A stretch of 64,000 bases of DNA from Clostridia bacterium (GCA_900769665.1 CAAGHL010000006.1:3877-67876); one strand, 5' to 3'; positions 25,185 to 34,101 are shown, numbered from the stretch's first letter. The notes: a model not told the origin generated them from the letters alone. A program made the numbers and translations.

Positions 25185-26617
25185 TATTTCAAAAATCCTT
25201 TGGAGCCGTTTCCGAGAAGTCCCTTGTAGTGGCGCATCATGATTTGATTTTCCAATGCCTTGTTAAATTCCAAAGCGACGGATACGCAAATCAACATTCC
25301 CGTTGCGGAGAAGCTGCTGACCAATTGGTTGTTGAGGCTTACTTGCAACAGTTGCGGCAACAAGCTGAACAACACGGAGGGCACGAATGCGATGATGGTA
25401 AGGAACACCGCACCCCAGAAAGTAATACGTCTTACGATTTTGTCGAGGTAATCGGCTGTTTCTCTGCCCGGACGAATACCGGTTACGAAACCGCCGTTAC
25501 CTTGGATGTTTTTGGAAATCTCGACGGAATTGAACTGAATTGCCGAGTAGAAGTAGGCAAATACAAAGATCAATAATGCGAGAATTACGTTGTACACCAA
25601 GATACCTACCCACGTGCAACTTACGGTGGCTGTGGAGGAAGCAGTCATATACTTTATCCACCACTCTTCAAATGCGCTACCGGACCAGAACGTGCTGATA
25701 AGCATTGTGGGGAAGCTCATGAGTGCGTAGGCGAAGATCAAAGGCATAACGCCGCTGGCGTTGACTTTGATGGGGATGAACGTGCTTTGTCCGCCGTACA
25801 TCTTGTTGCCCTTGACTTGCTTTGCATATTGTACCTTGATTTTTCTTTCGGCACCGTCTACCCAAACGATAAACGCAAATACCAAAATCAACGTCACTAG
25901 GAACAACGCTACAGACCAAATACCGTTGGTTGCGTTAGCGGAGTTTCCTGAGAAGATGTTGCCGATGGAGCTTGCAAGCGCTTGAGCCGCCGTGGAGATG
26001 ATACCAACAAAGATAAGGATGGAGATACCGTTGCTCACGCCGTACTCGGTGATGCGTTCGCCGAGCCACATTGTCAACATGCTGCCGCCCACAAGTATGA
26101 TGATTACGTAAATGTACATAATCCACTTTTGAGCTTGGAAAAATTCGGGCAAGCTACCGACGCCGGGGATTTCGATACCCGAACCGCCGAGCCATTTGTA
26201 GTTGATGTAATCGTTGTTGTTGCCAAGCGTCAGTACGATACCGACCGCGCTGATGATGGCAAGCACAAGAGTTACCCAACGGGTGATTTTGTCGATTTTT
26301 GCTCTACCTTCTTCGCCTTCCTTAGACATTCTTTCGAGTGCGGGAATAGCGACCGTCAACAACTGCACAATAATGCTGGCGTTGATGTACGGAGAAATGC
26401 CGAGGGAGAACAGTGTACCCTGACTGAGCGCGTTACCGGTGATGGAGTTAAGCAAACCGAAGATGTCCGTTTGCGAGTTAAGACTCGATCCTAGGGAGTT
26501 CAGTCCGGGAACGGTAATATAACAACCGAGTCTGTAAATGATTACAAACAGGATTGTCATAAAAATTTTGTTGCGTACGTCCTTGATCTTAAAGGCATTT
26601 CTGATGGTTTCGAACAT
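25184..26617 (-). CDS. secY: Preprotein translocase subunit SecY
   Basis: 477-residue channel subunit with ten membrane helices. RLGCYITVPG at the start, LGISPYINASIIVQLL in helix 2, WLGERITEYGVSNGIS, the plug-side and cytoplasmic loop regions RKIKVQYAKQVKG and FVTGIRPGRETADYL. It is some 40 residues longer than the usual 420-440, mainly through added residues in the loop around 140-165 (NNNDYINYKWLGGSGIEIPG). Overlaps rplO and adk by one base each. Confidence 0.98.
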   Translation of the reverse strand: MFETIRNAFKIKDVRNKIFMTILFVIIYRLGCYITVPGLNSLGSSLNSQTDIFGLLNSITGNALSQGTLFSLGISPYINASIIVQLLTVAIPALERMSKEGEEGRAKIDKITRWVTLVLAIISAVGIVLTLGNNNDYINYKWLGGSGIEIPGVGSLPEFFQAQKWIMYIYVIIILVGGSMLTMWLGERITEYGVSNGISILIFVGIISTAAQALASSIGNIFSGNSANATNGIWSVALFLVTLILVFAFIVWVDGAERKIKVQYAKQVKGNKMYGGQSTFIPIKVNASGVMPLIFAYALMSFPTMLISTFWSGSAFEEWWIKYMTASSTATVSCTWVGILVYNVILALLIFVFAYFYSAIQFNSVEISKNIQGNGGFVTGIRPGRETADYLDKIVRRITFWGAVFLTIIAFVPSVLFSLLPQLLQVSLNNQLVSSFSATGMLICVSVALEFNKALENQIMMRHYKGLLGNGSKGFLK

Positions 26618-27063
26618 TATTCAATTACCTCTGCTACGCCGCCTGCCGCTTCGATTGCAGATTTTGCAGAAGCGGAGAACTTATCTGCACGTACAGTAAG
26701 TTTCTTGGAAATTTGTCCGTCGCCGAGAACTTTGATACCGCCGTTGTTTTTAAGGGTGACAAGTCCGTTCTCTACCATCATTTCTGGAGTAACAATCGTT
26801 CCCTCTTCAAATACGTTCAACGCTTCCACGTTGACGATGTCGTACTTGACAGCGAACTTGTTGTTGAAACCGCGTTTGGGCAAACGTCTTGCAAGCGGAG
26901 TTTGTCCGCCTTCAAAACCGGGGCGTACACCGCCACCGCTACGTGCCCATTGACCCTTGTGACCCTTGCCACTGGTCTTGCCGAGGCCGCTTCCGATACC
27001 TCTACCCAATCTCTTTTCGGAGGTTATAGCTCCGACAGCGGGTTGAATTGTATGTATTCTCAT
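26617..27063 (-). CDS. rplO: 50S ribosomal protein L15
   Basis: 148-residue uL15. Glycine/arginine-rich N-terminal arm (RLGRGIGSGLGKTSGKGHKG) that reaches into 23S rRNA, then FEGGQTPLARRLPKRGF, and the globular C-terminus. Standard length. Confidence 0.98.
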   Translation of the reverse strand: MRIHTIQPAVGAITSEKRLGRGIGSGLGKTSGKGHKGQWARSGGGVRPGFEGGQTPLARRLPKRGFNNKFAVKYDIVNVEALNVFEEGTIVTPEMMVENGLVTLKNNGGIKVLGDGQISKKLTVRADKFSASAKSAIEAAGGVAEVIE

Positions 27064-27072
27064 GTTAGCCTC

Positions 27073-27375
27073 CTACTTTACTTCTTCAACCACCACAAGG
27101 TGCTTTACTTTGAAGATCATTCCGCGAATTGCCGCGTTGTCGGGCAAAACGTTGAATGTACGAATCTTGGTAAGACCAAGTGCCTTGACGGTGTCTTGTT
27201 GCTCCTTCAAGATGCCGTTTGTGCTCTTGACAAGAGTAACCTTTACCTTTCCTTCCGCAGCGGCATAAGGAGCTGTGCCTTGTGCCGGCTTAGCGGCGAG
27301 TGTCTTTTCAACTACGTATCTGCCGTTGATGTACAGAGGAGCCTTGACGGCTGCGTTTTCCTTTTTCTTAGCCAT
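27073..27375 (-). CDS. rpmD: 50S ribosomal protein L30 with N-terminal extension
   Basis: The last 60 residues are a normal uL30 (VKVTLVKSTNGILKEQQDTV, ending FKVKHLVVVEEV). The first 40 (AKKKENAAVKAPLYINGRYV and an Ala/Pro stretch) are an added basic arm, making 100 residues instead of about 60. No internal ATG fits a 60-residue start, and a ribosome binding site precedes the long form. The extension may contact rRNA or the SecY site; this is unproven. Confidence 0.92.
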   Translation of the reverse strand: MAKKKENAAVKAPLYINGRYVVEKTLAAKPAQGTAPYAAAEGKVKVTLVKSTNGILKEQQDTVKALGLTKIRTFNVLPDNAAIRGMIFKVKHLVVVEEVK

Positions 27376-27386
27376 GATGTCCCTCC

Positions 27387-28016
27387 TTAAATCTCTTCTA
27401 CGCTCTTACCGCGAAGTGCGGCAACTTGCTCACGGCTGCGAAGCGCAACAAGTCCTTCGAATGTTGCCTTGACGCAGTTTATGGGGTTGTTGGAACCGTA
27501 GCTCTTGGTACGAATGTCCTTGATACCTACTGCTTCCAATACGTTACGTACGGGACCGCCTGCGATAACACCGGTACCGGGTTGAGCGGGCATAAGCAAA
27601 ACTTTGCCGCGACCGAAATTACCGATAACTTCGTGGGGGATGGTCGTGCCTACAAGGGCAACCTTGACCATAGCTTTCTTACCGCGAAGCGTTGCCTTTT
27701 CGATAGCTTGAGGAACTTCGGCAGCCTTAGCCATACCGATACCTACGCTACCCTTGCCGTCGCCGACTACTACGAGCGCCGAGAAACGCATCGTACGTCC
27801 GCCCTTGACAACCTTTGTTACACGGTTGACGGCAACAAGCTTGGTGATAAGACCGTCGTCTTCTTTCTTGTCTCTTTCGCGAGGGTTACGTCTACCGCCT
27901 TTTCTGTCGGGGCGATTGCCGTCGCGGAAGTTACGTTTGGGTTGTTGTTGCTCGTTTTGAGCAGGTGTTGCAGCTGCTTCGGTTGCAACTACTTCAACTT
28001 CTTGTACGTTTTCCAT
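27387..28016 (-). CDS. rpsE: 30S ribosomal protein S5
   Basis: 209-residue uS5 with both RNA-contacting domains (VAVNRVTKVVKGGRTMRFSA, GKGSVGIGMAKAAEVPQAIE, TGVIAGGPVRNVLEAVGI). It carries a 45-residue N-terminal extension rich in Gln, Arg and Asp (QPKRNFRDGNRPDRKGGRRN) beyond the usual 165 residues, as in several other proteins of this operon. Confidence 0.97.
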   Translation of the reverse strand: MENVQEVEVVATEAAATPAQNEQQQPKRNFRDGNRPDRKGGRRNPRERDKKEDDGLITKLVAVNRVTKVVKGGRTMRFSALVVVGDGKGSVGIGMAKAAEVPQAIEKATLRGKKAMVKVALVGTTIPHEVIGNFGRGKVLLMPAQPGTGVIAGGPVRNVLEAVGIKDIRTKSYGSNNPINCVKATFEGLVALRSREQVAALRGKSVEEI

Positions 28017-28031
28017 GATGTATGCCTCCGA

Positions 28032-28394
28032 TTAGAATTTCAAGCCGGCTTCGCGTGCGCCGTCAGCAAGTGCTGCGACTCTGCCGGTGTAGATGTAACC
28101 GCCACGGTCAAATACTACTTCGCTCAAGCCAAGTGCCAAAGCCTTGGTTGCAATGTCCTTGCCGACTTGTATAGCGGCTTCCTTCTTGGTCATGTTCTCC
28201 ACGGCTGCCTTCAGTGCAAGGCTGCTGGAAGCGCACAACGTGTTGCCGTTGACGTCGTCAATGATTTGAGCGTAGATGTAGTTTGTCGAACGGTAAACGC
28301 AAAGGCGAGGTTTAACGCTTGTGCCGAATACCTTTTTTCTTACTCTTGCGTGACGGATTCTTCTGTCAGCGTTTTTATTCATCTTTTTAATCAT
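28032..28394 (-). CDS. rplR: 50S ribosomal protein L18
   Basis: 120-residue uL18 that binds 5S rRNA. Basic start (ADRRIRHARVRKKVFGT), KPRLCVYRSTNYIYAQIIDD, and the ending VVFDRGGYIYTGRVAALADG with AREAGLKF. Standard length. Confidence 0.98.
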   Translation of the reverse strand: MIKKMNKNADRRIRHARVRKKVFGTSVKPRLCVYRSTNYIYAQIIDDVNGNTLCASSSLALKAAVENMTKKEAAIQVGKDIATKALALGLSEVVFDRGGYIYTGRVAALADGAREAGLKF

Positions 28395-28405
28395 ATCTAC
28401 ACTCC

Positions 28406-28948
28406 TTACTTACCTGCCTTCTTGCCTTCCTTCATCATGACGACTTCCTCTTTGTAACGGACGCCGTATGCGTGGTAGGGCTCGACGGGACGCTTAGCCT
28501 TGATGTTAGCGGCGGTTTGACCGACAAGTTCCTTGTCGAAACCTTTGACCAAAATCTCGGTAGCGGAGGGGCACTCGAAGGTGATTCCCTTGGGAGCAAT
28601 GACTTCGACGGGGTTGGAGTAACCTATGTTAAGGATCAGCTTATCTCCTTGTACGGCTGCTTTGTAACCTACACCGTTAATGATAAGGCTACGAGCGAAA
28701 CCGTCGTGAACTCCGTGCACCATGTTGGCTACAAGCGCGCGATACAAACCGTGCTTGGCTTGCAAATCGGCGTCTGCTCCTTCGGGGCAGGTCATGTGGA
28801 TTGTGTTGTTTTCGATTGTGCAACCGATCTTGGTGTCGATGGTACGAGTCAACTCGCCCTTAGCACCCTTGACGGTGATTACGCCGTTGTCGTAAGACAC
28901 GGTAACGCCTGCGGGGATAGCGATAGGCTTCTTTCCGATTCTTGACAT
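28406..28948 (-). CDS. rplF: 50S ribosomal protein L6
   Basis: 180-residue uL6 with two related domains at the GTPase centre. SRIGKKPIAIPAGVTVSYDN at the start and the C-terminal YKEEVVMMKEGKKAGK with KRPVEPYHAYGVRY. Standard length. Confidence 0.98.
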   Translation of the reverse strand: MSRIGKKPIAIPAGVTVSYDNGVITVKGAKGELTRTIDTKIGCTIENNTIHMTCPEGADADLQAKHGLYRALVANMVHGVHDGFARSLIINGVGYKAAVQGDKLILNIGYSNPVEVIAPKGITFECPSATEILVKGFDKELVGQTAANIKAKRPVEPYHAYGVRYKEEVVMMKEGKKAGK

Positions 28949-28959
28949 TTCCTACCTCC

Positions 28960-29358
28960 TTACCACACGAACGCAAGCACTTCGCCGCCGAGGTTCATGC
29001 TGCGCGCGTTTTTGTCCGTCATGATGCCCTTGGATGTGGACACGATTGCAATGCCCAGACCGTTCAAAACTTTGGGCAGTTCTTCACTTTTAGCGTAAAC
29101 TCTCAAACCGGGTTTGCTGATGCGCTTAAGACCGGTGATAACCTTTTCGCCCTTGGGGCCGTACTTCAAGGTTACTTTGAGAGAGTCTTGCAGTTCTTTT
29201 TCGATTACTTCGTATCCGGCAATGTATCCTTCGTTGACAAGAATGTCCAAAATAGCCTTCTTTGTCTTGGAAGCGGGGATTTCAACGTCGGCGTGCTTAG
29301 AAGTAATAGCGTTTCTGATACGCGTGAGCATATCAGCGATAGGATCCGTAACAACCAT
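28960..29358 (-). CDS. rpsH: 30S ribosomal protein S8
   Basis: 132-residue uS8, a primary binder of the central 16S domain. DPIADMLTRIRNAITSKHAD, LKRISKPGLRVYAKSEELPK, and the C-terminal IVSTSKGIMTDKNARSMNLG with GEVLAFVW. Standard length. Confidence 0.98.
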   Translation of the reverse strand: MVVTDPIADMLTRIRNAITSKHADVEIPASKTKKAILDILVNEGYIAGYEVIEKELQDSLKVTLKYGPKGEKVITGLKRISKPGLRVYAKSEELPKVLNGLGIAIVSTSKGIMTDKNARSMNLGGEVLAFVW

Positions 29359-29373
29359 TTGTATTTCCTCCTT

Positions 29374-29559
29374 TTACCAGCTTGCTTTCTTAACGCCGGG
29401 GATTTCACCCTTGTACGCCTTTTCTCTGAAGCAAATTCTGCAAATGCCGTACTTTCTCAACACGGAGTGAGGACGACCGCAGATAGAACAACGAGTGTAT
29501 CCGCGTGTGGAATACTTCGGAGTTCTTTGTTGTTTGTTAATCATTGATTTCTTTGCCAT
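29374..29559 (-). CDS. rpsN: 30S ribosomal protein S14, zinc-binding type (Z)
   Basis: 61-residue uS14 of the short zinc type: CSICGR and CRICFRE supply four cysteine ligands. The short form in the spc position is common in Bacillota. 13 bp after rplE. Confidence 0.97.
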   Translation of the reverse strand: MAKKSMINKQQRTPKYSTRGYTRCSICGRPHSVLRKYGICRICFREKAYKGEIPGVKKASW

Positions 29560-29572
29560 AATTACACCTCAA

Positions 29573-30160
29573 CTAAGCTCTGAAAGGCATACCCAAGTAC
29601 TTGAGCAATGCTTTGCCTTCTTCGTCGGTCTTCGCCGTAGTAACAAACGTCACGTCGAAACCTCTGGTCTTTTCCACTTGATCGTATACGATTTCGGGGA
29701 AAATCAATTGTTCGCGAATACCGAGCGTGTAGTTTCCACGTCCGTCAAGGTTGGTGTTTACTCCGCGGAAGTCGCGTACGCGAGGCAGAGCAATACTGAC
29801 CAACTTGTCGAAGAACGCATACATACGGTCTCCGCGCAGTGTAACTTTGGCACCTACGGCCATACCCTTACGAACTTTGAAGTTTGCTACCGACAGTTTG
29901 CTGTTGGTAACGAGGGGTTTTTGACCGGAGATTATCTTCAATTCCTCAACGGCGAGTTGGAAGGACTTGGAATTGTCCTTGACGTCGCCAAGACCGGAGT
30001 TGAGTACGATCTTTTCAAGTCTAGGAACTTCGTTGATGTTTTTGTAACCGAATTCTTTGATGAGTTGAGGAACAACTGTCTCTTTGTACAATGTCTTCAA
30101 TCTGCATTCAATCGGTTGATTGCTGCTTGCTTCGGCAGCTACGGTTTTCTTTGCAGCCAT
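29573..30160 (-). CDS. rplE: 50S ribosomal protein L5
   Basis: 195-residue uL5 of the central protuberance that binds 5S rRNA. LEKIVLNSGLGDVKDNSKSF, GQKPLVTNSKLSVANFKVRK, VRDFRGVNTNLDGRGNYTLG, and the usual EEGKALLKYLGMPF ending. About 15 extra N-terminal residues (AAKKTVAAEASSNQPIECRL) precede the normal start. Confidence 0.97.
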   Translation of the reverse strand: MAAKKTVAAEASSNQPIECRLKTLYKETVVPQLIKEFGYKNINEVPRLEKIVLNSGLGDVKDNSKSFQLAVEELKIISGQKPLVTNSKLSVANFKVRKGMAVGAKVTLRGDRMYAFFDKLVSIALPRVRDFRGVNTNLDGRGNYTLGIREQLIFPEIVYDQVEKTRGFDVTFVTTAKTDEEGKALLKYLGMPFRA

Positions 30161-30175
30161 TTTGTTCCTCCTTTA

Positions 30176-30598
30176 TTATTTTTCGGTTGTTGTTGTCTTT
30201 TTACGGGTAGTTTTCTTGGCCGTTGTTTTCTTAGCGGCGGTACCCTTCTTGGTTGCCTTGCGTTCTTCCTTCGAGTCGATGACCGCGCCGCACTTCTTGC
30301 AGCAACGAAGGAATTTGTTGTGTTCGCCGAGGACGTGACTTACGCGGGTTGTTTTTCCGCATTTCGGGCAAACGAGCATAACGTTACTAACGTTGATTGC
30401 GCGGGGGCGTTCCACCTTGCCGCCTTGCTCTTGCGCTGAACGTGGTTTCTTATGTTTTGTAACCAAGTTGAGTCCTTCAACGATTACAGTGCCCTCTTCG
30501 GGGTAAGCAGCGGTGACCTTGCCTCTCTTGCCGCGGTTTTCGATGCCGCCGACAATGACTTCGACCGTATCACCGGACCTGACATTCATACTTGCCAT
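30176..30598 (-). CDS. rplX: 50S ribosomal protein L24 with zinc-ribbon-like cysteines and Lys/Thr tail
   Basis: 140 residues versus the usual 100-105. KOW domain (VRSGDTVEVIVGGIENRGKR), then INVSNVMLVCPKCGKTTRV and LRCCKKCGAVID, where two CxxC-type pairs could bind zinc. The last 30 residues are a low-complexity Lys/Thr tail (KKTTAKKTTRKKTTTTEK). L24 starts assembly of the 50S subunit; the tail probably contacts RNA. Confidence 0.96.
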   Translation of the reverse strand: MASMNVRSGDTVEVIVGGIENRGKRGKVTAAYPEEGTVIVEGLNLVTKHKKPRSAQEQGGKVERPRAINVSNVMLVCPKCGKTTRVSHVLGEHNKFLRCCKKCGAVIDSKEERKATKKGTAAKKTTAKKTTRKKTTTTEK

Positions 30599-30614
30599 TT
30601 GTATGTCCTCCTAA

Positions 30615-30983
30615 TTACAGCACTTCCGGTGCCAAAGACACGATTTTCATGTAGTCTTTTTCACGAAGTTCTCTTGCCACCGGCCCAAAGATACGGGTTC
30701 CTCTGGGTTGCTTTTGTTGATCGATGATTACTGCGGCGTTGTCGTCGAAACGAATGTGAGTGCCGTCCTTGCGGTTTACGCCGTAGTTGCTACGTACGAT
30801 AACTGCCTTGACAACGTCACCCTTCTTGACAATTCCGCCGGGGTTTGCGCTCTTGACGCTGGCTACGATTACGTCGCCGATATTGCCGAACTTACGGAAG
30901 GAACCGCCGAGTACCTTGATACACATAAGCTCTTTTGCTCCGCTGTTGTCTGCGGCTTTAAGTCTTGTTTGTGGTTGAATCAC
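30615..30983 (-). CDS. rplN: 50S ribosomal protein L14
   Basis: 122-residue uL14 at the subunit interface. MIQPQTRLKAADNSGAKELM, RSNYGVNRKDGTHIRFDDNA, GTRIFGPVARELREKDYMKI and a C-terminal SLAPEVL. Standard length and composition. Confidence 0.99.
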   Translation of the reverse strand: MIQPQTRLKAADNSGAKELMCIKVLGGSFRKFGNIGDVIVASVKSANPGGIVKKGDVVKAVIVRSNYGVNRKDGTHIRFDDNAAVIIDQQKQPRGTRIFGPVARELREKDYMKIVSLAPEVL

Positions 30984-30998
30984 TGTACTGTCCTCCTA

Positions 30999-31253
30999 TT
31001 ACTTAGCCTTTTCGACGATTTCCAGCAAACGCCAGTTCTTGTCTTTGGACAATTTTCTGGTTTCGACGATACGGACGGTGTCGCCGATACCGCATTCGTT
31101 GTTTTCGTCATGGACCTTGTACTTCTTGGTCGTGGACACCGTCTTCTTGTACAAGGGGTGCTTGTACTTGTTGACGACGGCAACAACGATGGTTTTGTCC
31201 ATCTTGTCGGACACTACGATGCCGACTCTCTCTTTTCTGCTGTTTCTTTCCAT
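30999..31253 (-). CDS. rpsQ: 30S ribosomal protein S17
   Basis: 84-residue uS17, an OB-fold primary rRNA binder. KERVGIVVSDKMDKTIVVAV, YKVHDENNECGIGDTVRIVE, TRKLSKDKNWRLLEIVEKAK. Standard length. Confidence 0.98.
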   Translation of the reverse strand: MERNSRKERVGIVVSDKMDKTIVVAVVNKYKHPLYKKTVSTTKKYKVHDENNECGIGDTVRIVETRKLSKDKNWRLLEIVEKAK

Positions 31254-31269
31254 TTCTCGTTACCTCCGC

Positions 31270-31464
31270 TTACGCCTTGAGTTCTCTTTCGCGGAGAACT
31301 GTCTTGATTCTTGCGATGTCTTTCTTGACATTTGCCAGCGCAAGAGGGTTTGTAAGTTGTCCGGTTGCGTGAGACAAACGCAAGTTGAACAACTCTTTTT
31401 TCAAATCGGCGAGCTTAGCCACCAATTCTTCATTATTAAGTTCGCGTACTTCACTTGCTTTCAT
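31270..31464 (-). CDS. rpmC: 50S ribosomal protein L29
   Basis: 64-residue uL29 at the tunnel exit, a docking site for trigger factor and SRP. MKASEVRELNNEELVAKLAD, LFNLRLSHATGQLTNPLALA and VKKDIARIKTVLRER. Its start lies 14 bp inside the end of rplP. Confidence 0.98.
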   Translation of the reverse strand: MKASEVRELNNEELVAKLADLKKELFNLRLSHATGQLTNPLALANVKKDIARIKTVLRERELKA

Positions 31465-31885
31465 CGCAGTTCACCTCTTCTTCTTTCTTCACAAACTTGC
31501 ACTTTACAGGAAGCTTGTGACTTGCCAGACGCAATGCTTCGCGGGCTTGATCTTCCGTAATACCGCTCATTTCAAACATTACTCTGCCGGGTTTAACGAC
31601 AGCTACCCAGTATTCCGGGCTACCTTTACCGGAACCCATGCGGGTTTCGGCGGGGTTCTTTGTTACGGGTTTGTGAGGGAAGATGTCTACCCAAACTTTA
31701 CCGCCACGCTTTACGAAACGCGTCATAGCGACACGAGCCGCCTCGATTTGGTTGGAGGTAATCCAGCCGCATTCGAGTGCTTGAAGACCGTATTCACCGT
31801 AAGCAACCTTATTGCCCTTATGAGCTTCGCCCTTCATTCTTCCGCGGAATTGGCGACGGTGCTTAACTCTCTTCGGCATCAACAT
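31451..31885 (-). CDS. rplP: 50S ribosomal protein L16
   Basis: 144-residue uL16 near the peptidyl-transferase centre. PKRVKHRRQFRGRMKGEAHK, RGGKVWVDIFPHKPVTKNPA, RMGSGKGSPEYWVAVVKPGR. The ATG shares a base with the rpsC stop and its ribosome binding site lies within rpsC; the acidic tail EEEVNCDESK overlaps the start of rpmC. Confidence 0.98.
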   Translation of the reverse strand: MLMPKRVKHRRQFRGRMKGEAHKGNKVAYGEYGLQALECGWITSNQIEAARVAMTRFVKRGGKVWVDIFPHKPVTKNPAETRMGSGKGSPEYWVAVVKPGRVMFEMSGITEDQAREALRLASHKLPVKCKFVKKEEEVNCDESK

Positions 31886-32553
31886 TATTCAGTTACCTCC
31901 TTTTTTACAGTCTTTTTCTTGCGAGGCAAAACTTCCCCTCTGTACACCCAAACCTTAACGCCGATTACGCCGAAGGTCGTTTGAGCCTTGGCAAAGCCGT
32001 AATCGATGTCGGCACGCAGTGTATGAAGAGGGATGCTACCTTCGTGATATTGTTCGCATCTAGCGATTTCAGCGCCGTCCAAACGTCCGGAAACCATGGT
32101 CTTGATTCCCTTTGCACCGCTACGCGTAGCGCGACCCATGCATTGACGCATAGCTCTACGGAAGGAAACGCGCTTTTCAAGTTGTGCGGCAATTGCTTCC
32201 GCAACAAGTTGAGCGTCCATATCGGGGCGTTTTACCTCGATGATGTTGATGGTGACGTCTTTGCCGCCGACAAGCTTAGCAACTTCCGACTTGATTTCTT
32301 CTGCGCCTGCGCCTGCCTTGCCGATAAGCACACCGGGACGTCCCGTGTGGATGTCGACGATCACTTTACCTTCGTTTCTTTCAATAACGATCTTGCTGAT
32401 GCTTGCTTGGTAGTACTTATTTTTGAGGAAAGTACGAACGGCGTCGTCTTCCTTGATGTAACTTGCGAAATTCTTTTTGTCGGCAATCCATTTTGCGTTC
32501 CAATCTTGAATGACGCCCACTCTCAGTCCGTGTGGATTAACTTTTTGTCCCAT
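31885..32553 (-). CDS. rpsC: 30S ribosomal protein S3
   Basis: 222-residue uS3 at the mRNA entry site. GQKVNPHGLRVGVIQDWNAK, KH-type domain (VDIHTGRPGVLIGKAGAGAE), AMRQCMGRATRSGAKGIKTM, SIPLHTLRADIDYGFAKAQT. Standard length with a basic tail. Confidence 0.99.
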   Translation of the reverse strand: MGQKVNPHGLRVGVIQDWNAKWIADKKNFASYIKEDDAVRTFLKNKYYQASISKIVIERNEGKVIVDIHTGRPGVLIGKAGAGAEEIKSEVAKLVGGKDVTINIIEVKRPDMDAQLVAEAIAAQLEKRVSFRRAMRQCMGRATRSGAKGIKTMVSGRLDGAEIARCEQYHEGSIPLHTLRADIDYGFAKAQTTFGVIGVKVWVYRGEVLPRKKKTVKKEVTE

Positions 32554-32567
32554 ATTAGTCCTCTCCT

Positions 32568-32954
32568 TTACGCTCTCTCGTCAAGAATCACGGTGATGTG
32601 ACTCGTTCTCTTCAAGATACGGTATCCTCTGCCGCGAGAAACAGGTTGCATTCTCTTGAGCGTCGGACCTTGATCTGCGAAGCACTCTGCAACGTAAAGA
32701 GTATCTTTATTCATGCCGAGGTTGACTTCCGCATTGGCAGCTGCGCTGTTGAGGCACTTAAGCACGGGCTCGGAAGCCGCTTTTGCTGTCGTCTTCAAAA
32801 TCGCAACGGCTTCGTTGTAATCTCTACCGCGAATGAGGTCAAGCACCACTTGCACCTTGGAGGGAGAGATACGGATGTACTTTGCTATTGCCTTGGGGCG
32901 ACGATCTTTATTCTCGGCGCGTACAAGGGCTTTTGCTTTACTTCTTGTAGCCAT
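32568..32954 (-). CDS. rplV: 50S ribosomal protein L22
   Basis: 128-residue uL22 whose beta hairpin lines the exit tunnel. AKYIRISPSKVQVVLDLIRG, LKCLNSAAANAEVNLGMNKD and the hairpin RMQPVSRGRGYRILKRTSHI. About 15 extra basic residues precede the usual start. Confidence 0.98.
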   Translation of the reverse strand: MATRSKAKALVRAENKDRRPKAIAKYIRISPSKVQVVLDLIRGRDYNEAVAILKTTAKAASEPVLKCLNSAAANAEVNLGMNKDTLYVAECFADQGPTLKRMQPVSRGRGYRILKRTSHITVILDERA

Positions 32955-32965
32955 CTTCGTTCCTC

Positions 32966-33244
32966 CTATTTGGCACCCGCGGTCTTGCTGCCTGCGTGTC
33001 CCTTAAATGTTCTTGTGGGAGCAAATTCGCCGAGTTTCAAACCGACCATATCTTCGGTGATGTAAACGGGAACATGCTTGCGTCCGTCATGGACGGCGAT
33101 CGTGTGTCCTACGAAATCGGGGAAGATTGTAGAACTTCTCGACCATGTCTTTACAACTTTCTTTTCGCCTGCAGCGTTCATTTCTTGAATTCTCTTGAGC
33201 AGGACGGGTTGGACGTAAGGTCCTTTTTTGATTGATCTACTCAT
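32966..33244 (-). CDS. rpsS: 30S ribosomal protein S19
   Basis: 92-residue uS19 of the head. MSRSIKKGPYVQPVLLKRIQ, TWSRSSTIFPDFVGHTIAVH, GLKLGEFAPTRTFKGHAGSK. Standard length. Confidence 0.99.
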   Translation of the reverse strand: MSRSIKKGPYVQPVLLKRIQEMNAAGEKKVVKTWSRSSTIFPDFVGHTIAVHDGRKHVPVYITEDMVGLKLGEFAPTRTFKGHAGSKTAGAK

Positions 33245-33258
33245 TTTGTTTCCTCCGA

Positions 33259-34083
33259 TTAGTTAACACGCTTCACGATAAGTTTGCTGGAAGCCTTTTT
33301 CTTCTTTCTGGTCTTGTAACCCAAAGCAGGTTTGCCCCACGGGGTAACGGGACCGGGACGACCGACGGGAGATTTGCCTTCGCCACCGCCGTGAGGGTGG
33401 TCGCAGGGGTTCATTACACTACCGCGAACGGTGGGTTTGACGCCCATATGACGTTTCTTGCCGGCTTTACCGATGGAAACGATCTCGTGGTCGAGGTTGC
33501 CTACTTGACCGATGGTCGCGTGGCACTTGAGGAGGATGAGGCGCATTTCGCCGCTGGGCATACGGAGTGTGGCGTACTTGCCTTCCTTAGCCATCAGTTG
33601 CGCGAAGATACCTGCGGCGCGTGCGATTTGTCCGCCCTTGCCGGGGTTCATCTCGATGTTGTGCACAATCGTACCTACGGGGATGTTTTCGAGAGGAAGG
33701 TTGTTGCCTACCTTGATGTCGGCGTCGGGACTAGCCACGACGGTGTCACCCACGTTGAGTCCTACGGGCGCAAGAATGTATCTCTTTTCGCCGTCGGCGT
33801 AGTGAAGCAAAGCGATGTTTGCGGTACGGTTGGGATCGTATTCGATTGTAGCAACCTTAGCGGGAACGCTCTTGTCGCGTTTGAAGTCGATGATACGATA
33901 CTTGATGCGGTTGCCGCCGCCGATGTGGCGAACGGTGATGCGACCGGTGGAGTTGCGGCCGCCCGTCTTCTTGACGGTGGTAAGCAAACTCTTTTCCGGA
34001 GTGGTTGTCGTGATTTCTTCGTACGTCGAAACGGACATGAAACGACGTGCGGGAGAAGTAGGTTTATATTTCTTAATAGCCAT
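33259..34083 (-). CDS. rplB: 50S ribosomal protein L2
   Basis: 274-residue uL2, needed for peptidyl transfer and subunit joining. YKPTSPARRFMSVSTYEEIT, GRITVRHIGGGNRIKYRIID, VRGSVMNPCDHPHGGGEGKS with the histidine of the active-site region, PVTPWGKPALGYKTRKKKKA. Standard length. Confidence 0.99.
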   Translation of the reverse strand: MAIKKYKPTSPARRFMSVSTYEEITTTTPEKSLLTTVKKTGGRNSTGRITVRHIGGGNRIKYRIIDFKRDKSVPAKVATIEYDPNRTANIALLHYADGEKRYILAPVGLNVGDTVVASPDADIKVGNNLPLENIPVGTIVHNIEMNPGKGGQIARAAGIFAQLMAKEGKYATLRMPSGEMRLILLKCHATIGQVGNLDHEIVSIGKAGKKRHMGVKPTVRGSVMNPCDHPHGGGEGKSPVGRPGPVTPWGKPALGYKTRKKKKASSKLIVKRVN

Positions 34084-34101
34084 TGTAGTCTACCTCCGTC
34101 A

